Of a DNA stretch of 64,000 bases, positions 38,963 to 48,358 are shown piece by piece (position 1 is the stretch's first letter; each line of letters opens with the position of its first letter). This DNA comes from Elizabethkingia miricola. GTDB taxonomy: Bacteria > Bacteroidota > Bacteroidia > Flavobacteriales > Weeksellaceae. Location of the stretch: contig NZ_LSGQ01000004.1 of assembly GCF_001675285.1 (NCBI RefSeq), positions 182,944 to 246,943 on the forward strand, in the 5' to 3' direction. Below the pieces are notes generated by a model. The model had not been told where the DNA came from. It searched no databases and saw only the letters and a list, made by a program, of their open reading frames with translations. A program made the position numbers and the translations under genes.

Positions 38963-39937
38963 CTACTCCCACAATTCACGTATAAAGCGCAGTGCATTCT
39001 GATGACTGATTTTACCTATAATTTCTGGCTCATATACTTTCATTAGCCCCTCATTGATTGTATTATAAGCAGTAGCATCATCTATTCCTTCAAAGAAAAA
39101 AGGATATCTCGACTTATCCGGATGATCCTTATCATAGAAGAAATCACCACCATACGCCAGATTATTTTCAGCTCCCAACTCTATTCCATAGGCAATATGA
39201 TCATAGATAACCTCCGGATTGGTTTTATGGATATAATCTTTAATGAAATTGATCCCGATCAGCCCCTTTCTGGCAATCAGTTCTTTAACCAATTCATCAG
39301 GGAGATTCCTGTTATTAGGGTATACAGAACGGAAATTAGAATGACTTGCCAGAATAGGAATTTTATAATTCCGTTGTGCAGTATAATTGAAAATATCATG
39401 TGCCAGCTGGTCGCTTGTATGTGCCAGATCTATAGCTATTTTTTTATCCGACAGATAATCTATCAGTACCTTACCATCGCCCTTCAGACCCGCCTGAGAA
39501 AAGTTACCGCCACCAAAGCGGTTTTCATGGTGATGTGTGATTCCTATATAGAAAATACCCTTTGTATTCTCAATAATCTTTTCAAGGTTTTCGAATCCTT
39601 CATCCAGATTCATATCTTCTTCACAGAAGTTAGAGGCATTTTCCAGTGACGCTATAACGCCCACACCTTTTTGATTCTCCGGATTGCTTAAAGCCTCTTT
39701 ATCAAACAGATAAAAACCTTCTTGTCGGGTAAGTTCAGCAAAAATTTCACTCTGCTTCAATCCCTCTCCCCTACTCCCTTTCGCCGTTGCAGTATACAAA
39801 GCCATTACCTGCAGCAGCACATTTCCTTCTTTCAGAAAAGGCAACGAACAGCCAATTTCCCCGTCATCAATTCTGGTTTCAGGTCTTAGCAGATAATACA
39901 ACAGATCACAGTGAAGGTCTATATTATAGTTTTTCAT
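38963..39937 (-). CDS. Membrane dipeptidase (peptidase M19 family)
   Basis: A 324-aa zinc-dependent dipeptidase/amidohydrolase. The HxD metal motif DLHCDLLYYL lies at the N-terminus, further ligands in IGITHHHENRFGG (metal His) and LASHSNFRSV, and the family glycine-rich end in GGDFFYDKD. No signal peptide, so it is probably cytoplasmic despite the family name. Such enzymes hydrolyse dipeptides, including D-amino-acid ones. It converges with the AraC gene upstream in coordinates, 3 bp apart, and stands alone. Confidence 0.9.
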   Translation of the reverse strand: MKNYNIDLHCDLLYYLLRPETRIDDGEIGCSLPFLKEGNVLLQVMALYTATAKGSRGEGLKQSEIFAELTRQEGFYLFDKEALSNPENQKGVGVIASLENASNFCEEDMNLDEGFENLEKIIENTKGIFYIGITHHHENRFGGGNFSQAGLKGDGKVLIDYLSDKKIAIDLAHTSDQLAHDIFNYTAQRNYKIPILASHSNFRSVYPNNRNLPDELVKELIARKGLIGINFIKDYIHKTNPEVIYDHIAYGIELGAENNLAYGGDFFYDKDHPDKSRYPFFFEGIDDATAYNTINEGLMKVYEPEIIGKISHQNALRFIRELWE

Positions 39938-40116
39938 AATTATAAGTCTTAGGGAGAATAAAATTCATATATAAAATCCAAATATACAAGATACAGTATA
40001 GATACAGTCTATATATTTAGTCCAAGCACAACTATATAATTTGAAGTGATACCCCCCTGATTTAAAAGAATTTTATTTAACTTTACGACATTAATAATAC
40101 ATCAATCCAAAGTCTA

Positions 40117-40509
40117 ATGATAAAGCTCGGATATACTATTTTCTATGTTAAAAATGTTTCAAAATCAATTGAATTCTACGAAAAATCATTTGGATTTGAA
40201 AGAAAATTTATAACACCGGAAAATGATTATGGCGAGCTCAATACAGGTGAAACAAGCATTGCCTTCGCCTCTTTAGAACTGGCAAATACTAACCTTGCTG
40301 ATGGCTTTACACCAGCAAACCTCAATAACAAACCATTTGCAACAGAGATCGGGTTAATTACCGATAATCCCGAAAATACAGTTCAGCAATCCTTACAATA
40401 CGGAGCAACACTTGTTCAGGAACCTCTACAAAAACCCTGGGGACAGACTGTTGCTTACATCAGAGATATAGACGGATTCCTTATAGAAATTTGCAGCCCA
40501 ATGCTGTAG
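40117..40509 (+). CDS. VOC superfamily (glyoxalase-like) protein
   Basis: A 130-aa protein made of paired beta-alpha-beta-beta-beta modules of the vicinal-oxygen-chelate fold. The opening IFYVKNVSKSIEFYEKSFGF is the standard module-1 strand-helix. Module 2 begins EIGLITDNPENTVQQSLQYG and ends YIRDIDGFLIEICSP with the terminal Glu metal ligand. Bleomycin-resistance-like or glyoxalase-like; the substrate is unknown. The serine hydrolase gene follows after 24 bp and may be cotranscribed. Confidence 0.88.
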   Translation: MIKLGYTIFYVKNVSKSIEFYEKSFGFERKFITPENDYGELNTGETSIAFASLELANTNLADGFTPANLNNKPFATEIGLITDNPENTVQQSLQYGATLVQEPLQKPWGQTVAYIRDIDGFLIEICSPML

Positions 40510-40533
40510 CACTTTTAACACCAAAATTACCTT

Positions 40534-41910
40534 ATGAAAACAGCATTACTTATTTGTCTTACATTCTCCGGAATCATTTTCTCCCAGACGCAGAAAGCTC
40601 AAAAAATACAAGCTGTATTTGAAAAAGCAGCAGCAAACGGACTTTTTAATGGTAACGTTTTGGTTGTAGATCATCATCAGGTGGTTTACAAAAAAGCAAT
40701 TGGCTACACCGATGCTCATAAAAACACTCCACTGACTACCGACTACAGGTTTCACATAGGCTCTATTTCCAAAGAATTCAATGCCGTAGGTATTATGCTG
40801 TTACAGGACAGAGGCAAGCTGAAACTGACTGATAACGTATCTCAGTACTTGCCTGAGCTTCCGGCCTGGAGCAAAAGCATCACCATAAGGGATTTACTAG
40901 GCTATACCAGTGGTATTCCCGATGTTCAGTGGAAAAGTGTAAAATCCGATCAGGAAAACATGGACAATCTGATAAAAACAGAAAAATTAGATTTTGAACC
41001 AGGTACGCAATACGCCTACAACAACAATAATGTATTCTTACAACGCAGGATTATCGAACGCATTACCGGACTTTCATTTAATGATTTTGTATATAAAGAA
41101 TTACTTATTCCCAACAAAATCACCCATGCTATAATTGACCCTACAGAAAAAGAACCATTAGTAGCACGTGCTTTTGATGATAAAGGGCAGCAAGATCCTA
41201 TGGATCTTCCCATTTCCGGATGGACAGCGGTTAATCTCGACGACTTCTATCAATGGTCTCAAAGCATAGTTAACTTCAAAATTATATCTCCGGAATCTAC
41301 CCGCTTCCTCCTGATACCTTATTCACCAAGCAAACAATCCGGACTGGGCTCTAAAGGCCAAATGGCAGGCAATAAGATTATTCATTACGAACACGATGGT
41401 ACTGCACGAAACTATCAGGCATTACTTGTATGCAGCCCGGAAGAAGGCAGAGCTATTATTCTGATGACCAATAACAAGCAAAATAATCTGTTTAATTTCA
41501 ACCTGGCTATTCAGAATATCCTTGACGGAAAACCTTACAAACAAATCAAAAAGCAGGTAATGCCATTGCTGCAAAACGATATAGACCAGTTACACGGTAA
41601 AGAGATCATTACCCGCTATCTGCAGCTAAAAAAACAATATCAGGACAGCTATGCTTTTGACAGCGAAGATAGTCTGAATACTCTTGGCTATTACCTGCTC
41701 AATAAAAAGCGTACAGATGATGCTATCGAGGTTCTTCAATACAACACCCTGCTTTTCCCAAAATCAGGCAATGTATTCGATAGTCTGGGTGAAGCTTATC
41801 TCACCAAAGGAGACCATCCCAATGCACTAAAGAACTACAAACGAGCTGTAGCACTGGACCCTGCAAATGAGAATGCTAAAAATATTATCAATAAGATTGA
41901 AAACAAATAA
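40534..41910 (+). CDS. Serine hydrolase (beta-lactamase class C/PBP family) with C-terminal TPRs
   Basis: A 458-aa exported protein with signal peptide (LLICLTFSGIIFSQTQ). The penicillin-binding fold has SxxK in HIGSISKEFNAV, the YxN motif in TQYAYNNNNVF and an HDG-type third motif in YEHDGTARN. The last ~90 residues contain TPR-like repeats (ALGYYLLNKKRTDDAIEVL-like, then FDSLGEAYLTKGDHPNALKN). This Bacteroidetes architecture is usually an esterase or D-aminopeptidase of unknown substrate and not a resistance enzyme. Confidence 0.9.
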   Translation: MKTALLICLTFSGIIFSQTQKAQKIQAVFEKAAANGLFNGNVLVVDHHQVVYKKAIGYTDAHKNTPLTTDYRFHIGSISKEFNAVGIMLLQDRGKLKLTDNVSQYLPELPAWSKSITIRDLLGYTSGIPDVQWKSVKSDQENMDNLIKTEKLDFEPGTQYAYNNNNVFLQRRIIERITGLSFNDFVYKELLIPNKITHAIIDPTEKEPLVARAFDDKGQQDPMDLPISGWTAVNLDDFYQWSQSIVNFKIISPESTRFLLIPYSPSKQSGLGSKGQMAGNKIIHYEHDGTARNYQALLVCSPEEGRAIILMTNNKQNNLFNFNLAIQNILDGKPYKQIKKQVMPLLQNDIDQLHGKEIITRYLQLKKQYQDSYAFDSEDSLNTLGYYLLNKKRTDDAIEVLQYNTLLFPKSGNVFDSLGEAYLTKGDHPNALKNYKRAVALDPANENAKNIINKIENK

Positions 41911-41970
41911 GTTTAACTGATTTATAACAGTATTAACATATACACTTTACAAAATTTCAAAAAAAGTATG

Positions 41971-41978
41971 TAAGTTTG
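41971..41978 (+). promoter_or_regulatory. -7 promoter element (TAAGTTTG)
   Basis: Exact match to TANNTTTG, ending 4 nt before the GTG start of the next gene. If used, the transcript would begin at about the start codon. No clear -33 TTG is present. Confidence 0.4.
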
Positions 41979-41982
41979 TAAC

Positions 41983-42297
41983 GTGAAGCATTTAGGACTT
42001 ATACTTGCTGTATTTTTTACATTCCTGCTCACTGTATCCTGCAGTGACGCATCGGTCTATACAGGCAGTACACAAACCACAGTCCAGAAAGATTCACATT
42101 CTCAGGACGATTACCATAGCGATTTATGTTCACCGTTTTGTACATGTTCATGCTGCGGTATGCACATTACAGCAACCAATTTTGCTGCTCTCAGCATCAG
42201 TACCGTTTCACCGGTGTATTATGATAAAATCGTTAGTTCGCCTGTTATGTCAGCATTCGATATCACTTACGGAATCTGGCAGCCTCCCAAAATTTAA
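41983..42297 (+). CDS. DUF6660-like Cys/His-rich lipoprotein
   Basis: A 104-aa protein starting at GTG; an in-frame stop 12 bp upstream and no ATG before the signal fix this start. Lipobox FLLTVSC (Cys about 20). The middle is a possible metal-binding cluster (HSQDDYHSDLCSPFCTCSCC followed by GMH) with five cysteines and three histidines. Proteins like this are found first in CusA/CzcA-type efflux operons of flavobacteria, as here. It may capture or buffer metal at the outer face of the membrane. A hairpin (42312-42330) lies before the RND gene. Confidence 0.78.
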   Translation: MKHLGLILAVFFTFLLTVSCSDASVYTGSTQTTVQKDSHSQDDYHSDLCSPFCTCSCCGMHITATNFAALSISTVSPVYYDKIVSSPVMSAFDITYGIWQPPKI

Positions 42298-42311
42298 TTT
42301 TTAATCATTTA

Positions 42312-42330
42312 ATGGCCATTTTGTGGCCAT
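42312..42330. terminator. Hairpin between lipoprotein and RND genes
   Basis: 7-bp stem ATGGCCA / TGGCCAT with TTTTG loop and no T-tract; a weak terminator or processing site. Confidence 0.35.
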
Positions 42331-42351
42331 CAGGAATTGCTACAGAAACTT

Positions 42352-42366
42352 TGCAATAGTGTTGCA
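42352..42366. promoter_or_regulatory. Putative Zur-like operator upstream of the RND pump
   Basis: Palindrome TGCAA-TAGTG-TTGCA, the same 15-nt pattern as the two sites in the cobW promoter (9600-9614, 9637-9651). It lies 104 bp before the RND start codon. Confidence 0.4.
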
Positions 42367-42469
42367 CGGTCATTCTGTTGAATCTTTGCAGTACCATCAG
42401 TTAACTTTCATACTCAGGTTTGAAACTGATACTGTGGACGTTAAATCATTAAAAATTAAATTATAATCC

Positions 42470-45400
42470 GTGTTAGATAAAATCATCAAATTTAGTATCA
42501 ATAACAAAATTGTTATTGGTATTATGACACTCTTACTGGTGATCTGGGGGGTATGGAGCGCTACAAAGCTTCCGATAGATGCCGTACCGGATATTACCAA
42601 TAATCAGGTACAGATTATTACTGTAAGTCCTACTCTTGCAGGCCAGGAAGTAGAACAACTTGTAACCTTCCCAATAGAACAAAGTATTGCCAATGTACCG
42701 GGCATACACGAAACAAGAAGTATTTCACGCTTTGGACTGTCTGTTATTACTGTTGTATTTAACGAAAATGTAGACATTTATTTTGCCCGACAGCTTATAG
42801 GTGAAAGGCTAAAAACAGCTTCCGAAGAAATTCCGAAAGGTGTGGGAACTCCCGAGCTGGCACCCGTAAGTACAGGACTGGGGGAAATATACCAGTACAT
42901 TCTGCACCCTAAAAAAGGAAGTGAGAAAAAATACAGCGCCAAGGATCTTCGTACTATGCAGGACTGGATTGTCCGCAGACAGCTAAACGGAACACCCGGC
43001 GTAGCAGAAATCAACAGCTTTGGCGGCGAGCTAAAGCAATATGAAGTAGCCATAGACCCTAACCGTTTGCGGGCGATGGGCATTAGTGTTACCGACATCT
43101 TCAATGCACTGGAAAAGAATAACCAGAATACCGGAGGTGCTTATATAGACAAAAAACCCAACGCCTATTTTATACGTGGTATTGGCCTTGTTACATCATT
43201 GGATGATGTTAAAAATATAGCCGTAAAAGACGAAACCGGCAGTGTCCCAATTTTTATAAAAGACGTTGCCGATGTACGTTTTGGCAGCGCTGTACGTTAT
43301 GGTGCTTTAACCTACAACGGAAAAGTTGATGCTGTAGGTGGTATTGTTATGATGCTGAAAGGTGCTAACAGTAACGAAGTCGTAAACAATGTAAAAGCTA
43401 AAATCCCGACCATTCAGAAGTCTCTTCCGGATGACGTTGTTATAGAACCATTCCTGGATCGTACAGATCTGGTAGAAAGAGCAATAGGTACTGTAGAAAA
43501 GAATCTTATTGAAGGAGCTCTTATTGTAATTTTCGTACTGGTTGTATTCCTTGGGAACCTCAGAGCCGGCCTTATCGTAGCTTCTGCTATTCCGTTGTCT
43601 CTGTTGTTTGCCTTAGGAATGATGAATGTTTTTGGCGTTAGTGCCAACCTGATGAGCCTTGGAGCGATAGACTTCGGTCTTATTGTAGATGGTGCTGTTA
43701 TTATTGTAGAGGCTACACTCCACCACCTCGGCCTCAGAAAGTCCGTCAACAGGCTTACCCAAAAAGAAATGGATGAAGAGGTATTCCTTTCAGCTTCCAA
43801 AATCAGAAGCAGCGCCGCCTTTGGTGAGATTATTATCCTTATCGTATATATTCCGATCCTTACCCTTGCAGGTGTGGAAGGTAAAATGTTTACACCAATG
43901 GCTAAAACAGTAGGTTTTGCTATTCTGGGTGCCTTAATCCTCTCTTTGACATATATCCCTATGATGAGTGCTTTGTTCCTTTCTAAGAAAATCTCTCACA
44001 AAGAAACTTTCTCGGATAAGATGATGAATAAACTACAAAGTATTTATCAGCCTTTACTATTGAAAGCAATTAAAATAAAATACTGGCTGGTAGCAGGTAC
44101 TGCTTTTATATTCTTTGGTACGCTTATCATCTTTAAAAATATGGGTGGCGAGTTTATACCTCAGCTGCAGGAGGGTGACTTTGCTTATCACTGCATTCTT
44201 CCACAGGGAAGCTCACTTAGCCAGAGTATCGAAACCTCTATGCAGGCATCGCGAATCATCAAAAGCTTCGATGAAGTAAAAATGGTAGTCGGAAAAACCG
44301 GTGCTGCCGAAGTACCTACTGACCCCATGCCGCCTGAGGCCACAGATATGATTGTCGTCCTGAAACCACAAAGCGAATGGAAAACCAAAAAGTCTTATGA
44401 TGAACTGGCTGATGAGATCAGTGAGAAACTGGAAACTATTCCGGGTGTATTCTTTGAAAAAAACCAACCTATCCAGATGCGTTTCAACGAATTAATGACG
44501 GGTATCCGCCAGGATGTAGCGGTAAAGATATTTGGTGAAAACCTGGATTCCCTTGCTGTATATGCCGATAAGGTAGGTAAAGTGATTCAGACCGTTCCCG
44601 GAGCTACTGCGCCGCAAATTGAAAGAGTAAGCGGTCTCCCACAGATCAATGTACAATACGACCGTACCCGCATGGCCAACTACGGACTCAGCATTCAGGA
44701 TGTCAACGATGTCCTCAGTACTGCCTTTGCCGGTAAAGCAGCAGGACAGGTTTATGAAAACGAGAGAAGATTCGATCTTGTTGTACGTTTGGATAGCCTT
44801 CGCCGTACCAATATAGACGATGTAAACAACCTGATGATCTCCACAAAATCTGGTTTACAAATTCCACTTTCACAGGTGGCCAACATCGATTACAAATTAG
44901 GTGCAGCGCAGATAAGCCGTGAGGACGGAAAACGAAGAATTGTAATCGGATTCAATGTAAGCGGTCGAGACGTTGCCAGCGTTGTAAAAGATATTCAGCA
45001 AAAACTGGATAAAGAAATAAAACTCCCTTCCGGTTATTACTTTACCTACGGAGGTCAGTTCGAAAACCTTAAAGAAGCCAGTGACCGGCTTATGATTGCT
45101 GTACCCATCTCATTACTTTTAATTTTTATGCTGTTATATTTCACCTTTCACTCCTTCAAACAGGCCGCTTTAATCTTTACAGCGATCCCGATGAGTGCTA
45201 TTGGTGGTGTATTTGCCCTTCTGATTCGGGGAATGCCTTTCAGCATCAGTGCCGGAATCGGATTTATTGCCCTGTTTGGTGTTGCGGTTCTTAATGGTAT
45301 TGTTCTCATAGGCACCTTTAACCAGCTGAAAAAAGAAGGTGAAACCGATGTTCTGAAAAGAGTTATTGAAGGAACCAAAACCAGACTTCGTCCGGTTCTG

Positions 45401-46843
45401 ATGACCGCTACCGTGGCTTCTATAGGTTTCCTGCCAATGGCTATATCTACAGGAGCAGGTGCCGAAGTCCAAAAACCTCTGGCCACCGTAGTTATCGGCG
45501 GACTGATTACAGCAACTTTCCTTACCCTATTTGTACTCCCTATGTTATATATTATTTTCAGTGAAAAAGTAAAGGGTCGTATTCTAAAGATGAAACCTAA
45601 GGCTACTGTAATCATACTATTCATTATGTTATCAGGATTGGCAGGACAAGGTATGAAAGCTCAGACCAGAACTATCGATATTCAGCAGGCCACACAGATA
45701 GCTGTAGAAAACAATCTGTTGATGAAGTCTAAGGATCTGAATATTATGACTTCCAAAGCACTAAGGCCTACGGCCAAAGAGCTTCCACAGCTAAGCGTAT
45801 CTACACAGCTGGGGCAATACAACAGTCCGAAGTTCGACAATTCATTTGCGATCTCTCAGACAGTACCCTTCCCTACGATCTTCAAGGCGAGAAAGGAGCT
45901 GATAGAGTCCAACATCAAAAGCAGACAGATTGAGAAAGAAGTCTCCATAAATGAATTGTTGAGACAGGTAAGATCTTATTATTACCAGATTGAATACCTT
46001 CAGTTTAATAAAACCAAACTGGAGAGCCTGGACAATCTCTATCAGGATTTCATTCGTATCGCTACTGTAAGGTATAATGCCGGCGATATCAAGAAGATTG
46101 AAATCAGCACTGCAGAAACCCAAAAAGGTGAAATCAACTTATTGCTTAAACAGAACCAGGTCTATCTGGACAATGCTTACAAGAATCTGAAAACCTTACT
46201 GAACACTTCAGAATCTATAGAAGTAGCTCCTAAAGAGGCGTATCTCCCTTTAAAAATAGATTATGTTCTGGACAGTAGTGTAATTGCCAATAATCCATCG
46301 GTAAAAGCTTTTTATCAGGAAATGGAAATTGCTGAGAAAAACAAAAAAATAGAAAAAGCTCAGGGCTTACCGGAATTTACATTAGGTGTTACCAGTCAGT
46401 CGCTTACGGGTATGCACCCAACCAATAATGGCGGTGAAAAATACTACAATGGCTGGAACCGTTTTAACTCGGTAAATGTTGGTGTAAGTATTCCTCTTAC
46501 TTTTGGTGCTACCAAAGCCAGAATACAATCACTGGAATACCAAAGACAGGCTGCGGAAAACAACGCCAGGCTGCAGCAGCAACAACTTACTACACAGTTT
46601 GATACTGCTATGCGCCAATACCAACAGGATGTGGATCAGTACAATTATTATGTGCAACAAGCCATTCCTAATGCCGAAAAAATTGCTAAAGCAGCACAAC
46701 TCGGTTACCGCACCGGAGATATTTCTTATGTAGAATATCTTTTCGCCCTGCAGACAACAACCAATATCCAGCTGAAATATCTGGAATCCATACAGCAAGT
46801 AAACCAATCTGTGGTTATTATTAATTCTATAATTAATCAATAA
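42470..46843 (+). CDS. CusA/CzcA-type heavy-metal RND pump fused to a TolC-family outer-membrane channel
   Basis: A 1457-aa protein starting at GTG 42470. Residues ~1-1040 are a complete HME-RND proton antiporter: first helix near 10-30, the TM4 charged motif GAIDFGLIVDGAVIIVEA (Asp residues of the proton relay) and the repeated half ending LFVLPMLYIIFSEK. A new hydrophobic, signal-like stretch (VIILFIMLSGLAGQGMKAQ, ~1045-1063) precedes a TolC/OEP-type domain (to 1457, with long coiled-coil helices). Pump and outer-membrane channel are therefore one polypeptide, a fusion known in Bacteroidetes. It exports mono- or divalent metal ions (Cu/Ag or Zn/Co/Cd). The adaptor gene follows after 1 bp. 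Confidence 0.95.
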   Translation: MLDKIIKFSINNKIVIGIMTLLLVIWGVWSATKLPIDAVPDITNNQVQIITVSPTLAGQEVEQLVTFPIEQSIANVPGIHETRSISRFGLSVITVVFNENVDIYFARQLIGERLKTASEEIPKGVGTPELAPVSTGLGEIYQYILHPKKGSEKKYSAKDLRTMQDWIVRRQLNGTPGVAEINSFGGELKQYEVAIDPNRLRAMGISVTDIFNALEKNNQNTGGAYIDKKPNAYFIRGIGLVTSLDDVKNIAVKDETGSVPIFIKDVADVRFGSAVRYGALTYNGKVDAVGGIVMMLKGANSNEVVNNVKAKIPTIQKSLPDDVVIEPFLDRTDLVERAIGTVEKNLIEGALIVIFVLVVFLGNLRAGLIVASAIPLSLLFALGMMNVFGVSANLMSLGAIDFGLIVDGAVIIVEATLHHLGLRKSVNRLTQKEMDEEVFLSASKIRSSAAFGEIIILIVYIPILTLAGVEGKMFTPMAKTVGFAILGALILSLTYIPMMSALFLSKKISHKETFSDKMMNKLQSIYQPLLLKAIKIKYWLVAGTAFIFFGTLIIFKNMGGEFIPQLQEGDFAYHCILPQGSSLSQSIETSMQASRIIKSFDEVKMVVGKTGAAEVPTDPMPPEATDMIVVLKPQSEWKTKKSYDELADEISEKLETIPGVFFEKNQPIQMRFNELMTGIRQDVAVKIFGENLDSLAVYADKVGKVIQTVPGATAPQIERVSGLPQINVQYDRTRMANYGLSIQDVNDVLSTAFAGKAAGQVYENERRFDLVVRLDSLRRTNIDDVNNLMISTKSGLQIPLSQVANIDYKLGAAQISREDGKRRIVIGFNVSGRDVASVVKDIQQKLDKEIKLPSGYYFTYGGQFENLKEASDRLMIAVPISLLLIFMLLYFTFHSFKQAALIFTAIPMSAIGGVFALLIRGMPFSISAGIGFIALFGVAVLNGIVLIGTFNQLKKEGETDVLKRVIEGTKTRLRPVLMTATVASIGFLPMAISTGAGAEVQKPLATVVIGGLITATFLTLFVLPMLYIIFSEKVKGRILKMKPKATVIILFIMLSGLAGQGMKAQTRTIDIQQATQIAVENNLLMKSKDLNIMTSKALRPTAKELPQLSVSTQLGQYNSPKFDNSFAISQTVPFPTIFKARKELIESNIKSRQIEKEVSINELLRQVRSYYYQIEYLQFNKTKLESLDNLYQDFIRIATVRYNAGDIKKIEISTAETQKGEINLLLKQNQVYLDNAYKNLKTLLNTSESIEVAPKEAYLPLKIDYVLDSSVIANNPSVKAFYQEMEIAEKNKKIEKAQGLPEFTLGVTSQSLTGMHPTNNGGEKYYNGWNRFNSVNVGVSIPLTFGATKARIQSLEYQRQAAENNARLQQQQLTTQFDTAMRQYQQDVDQYNYYVQQAIPNAEKIAKAAQLGYRTGDISYVEYLFALQTTTNIQLKYLESIQQVNQSVVIINSIINQ

Positions 46844-46844
46844 A

Positions 46845-48101
46845 ATGAAACTGAAACAAACCATAATTTACCTGATAACCGCTTCTTTAATTTTCACCAG
46901 CTGTGGTAAAAAAGAAGCTGCTCCCGAGGCTAAGACTGAACAGCCGGCAAAAGCTAAGGATCATGAAGAGGCAGCACCTACTATTGCCAGCCTTACTGAA
47001 GATCAGATCCAGTCAGTAGGTGTTACTACAGGTCCAATAGAAATGAAGGAACTAACGGCTACTGTAAAAGCCAATGGTCTGCTTCGTGTTCCCAATAACA
47101 ATAAAGCTACTGTAGCAGCTCTTTTCAGCGGGGTTGTAAAAACACTTAATATTCTGGAAGGTGACTATGTTCGCAAAGGCCAGGTTATTGCCACCATTGC
47201 CAACCCGGAATACATCCGTGTACAGGAACAATATCTTACTACTATCAGCAGAATTGCTTTTGCCGAACAGGAATACAGAAGACAAAATGAATTGTATACT
47301 AACGATGCGGGAACCAAAAAGAATTTGCAGAGTTCTTCTTCCGAACTCAGAACATTGTCTACCCAAAAGGCTTCTTTAGCGCGACAACTGCAAATGATGG
47401 GTATCAATCCGGCTTCTGTCACCAATGCAAGTATGAGAACAGGTTTGGCTATTACTGCTCCTATCAGTGGGACAATTAGTAATATCAGAGCGCAGATTGG
47501 CAGCTATGTAGATGTATCTGCCCCTGTTGCCGAAATTATAGACAACACTTCGCTTCACCTGGATTTACAGGTTTTTGAAAAAGACCTGCCAAGAATGCGT
47601 ATTGGTCAGATTGTACACTTCAAACTCACTAATAATCCTGAAACAGAATACGATGCTAAGGTATACAGCATTGGATCTTCCTTTGAGAACGAAAGCAAAA
47701 CAATTGCAGTACACTGTACTGTAATCGGTAACAAAACCGGACTTATCGACGGGATGAACATTACCGGAGTGGTGAGCCTGGATCACAGTACAACACCTGC
47801 TATTCCAACCGAAGCTATTGTAGAGGCTGATGGTAAATTCTATGTCTTTATACAGACGAATAAAAAAGCAGAAGCACATGAGGAAGCAGCATCAGAGGAT
47901 AAAAAAGAAGCTGCTCCTGCGGAGAAATCACATGCCAAAACCACCAACTTCGAAAAAGTAGAGATTATAAAAGGAACATCCGATATGGGATATACGGCAA
48001 TAACGCCTGTAGGCCAACTTCCGCCTGATGCTAAAGTTGTCGTAAAAGGAGCCTTCTTTGTCAATGCTAAGCTTACCAATGTTGGTGAGCACGAACATTA
48101 A
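46845..48101 (+). CDS. RND efflux periplasmic adaptor (CusB/CzcB family)
   Basis: A 418-aa membrane fusion protein anchored by a lipid (LIFTSC, Cys about 20). Barrel-sandwich halves surround a helical hairpin (GVVKTLNILEGDYVRKGQVI to ITAPISGTISNIRAQIGSYV), followed by a beta-barrel and membrane-proximal domain. Low-complexity Glu/Ala/His stretches occur after the anchor (PEAKTEQPAKAKDHEEAAP) and near residue 345 (EAHEEAASEDKKEAAPAEK), and the protein ends EHEH; these may bind metal. It connects the RND half and the TolC half of the fused pump. Confidence 0.95.
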   Translation: MKLKQTIIYLITASLIFTSCGKKEAAPEAKTEQPAKAKDHEEAAPTIASLTEDQIQSVGVTTGPIEMKELTATVKANGLLRVPNNNKATVAALFSGVVKTLNILEGDYVRKGQVIATIANPEYIRVQEQYLTTISRIAFAEQEYRRQNELYTNDAGTKKNLQSSSSELRTLSTQKASLARQLQMMGINPASVTNASMRTGLAITAPISGTISNIRAQIGSYVDVSAPVAEIIDNTSLHLDLQVFEKDLPRMRIGQIVHFKLTNNPETEYDAKVYSIGSSFENESKTIAVHCTVIGNKTGLIDGMNITGVVSLDHSTTPAIPTEAIVEADGKFYVFIQTNKKAEAHEEAASEDKKEAAPAEKSHAKTTNFEKVEIIKGTSDMGYTAITPVGQLPPDAKVVVKGAFFVNAKLTNVGEHEH

Positions 48102-48147
48102 AATAAATTTACATTAACCCAAAAACACACATTTAATTAATGTAAAC

Positions 48148-48299
48148 ATGTCAGTCCGGGTAAATCAGGTGTAATATTTTGAAGCATTTTTATAATTGAA
48201 TATGGTTTCAAAAGTTTAATTTTATATTGTTTAGTATTATTAATTATTACGCTATAATTATCATTTATCGTCATTTCCATTAAACACCCGGACTGACAT
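48148..48299. repeat. 152-bp element bounded by 14-bp perfect inverted repeats
   Basis: ATGTCAGTCCGGGT at 48148-48161 and its exact complement at 48286-48299, followed by an eight-T run. The 124-nt AT-rich interior has no open frame. It may be a long-loop terminator for the efflux operon, a structured RNA, or a MITE-like element (no target duplication visible). Confidence 0.55.
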
Positions 48300-48358
48300 T
48301 TTTTTTAATAAAAAAACGCCTTTTATTTTATACATCACAAACAATAACAAAACACACT

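Noticed and set aside
40534..41910. Serine hydrolase as a second resistance beta-lactamase
   Set aside because: The C-terminal TPRs and the HDG third motif fit the general esterase/peptidase branch, not true class C enzymes.
42005..42304. 99-codon frame overlapping the Cys-rich lipoprotein gene
   Set aside because: The overlapping +1 frame has no coherent domain, while the lipoprotein frame has a clear lipobox and Cys cluster.
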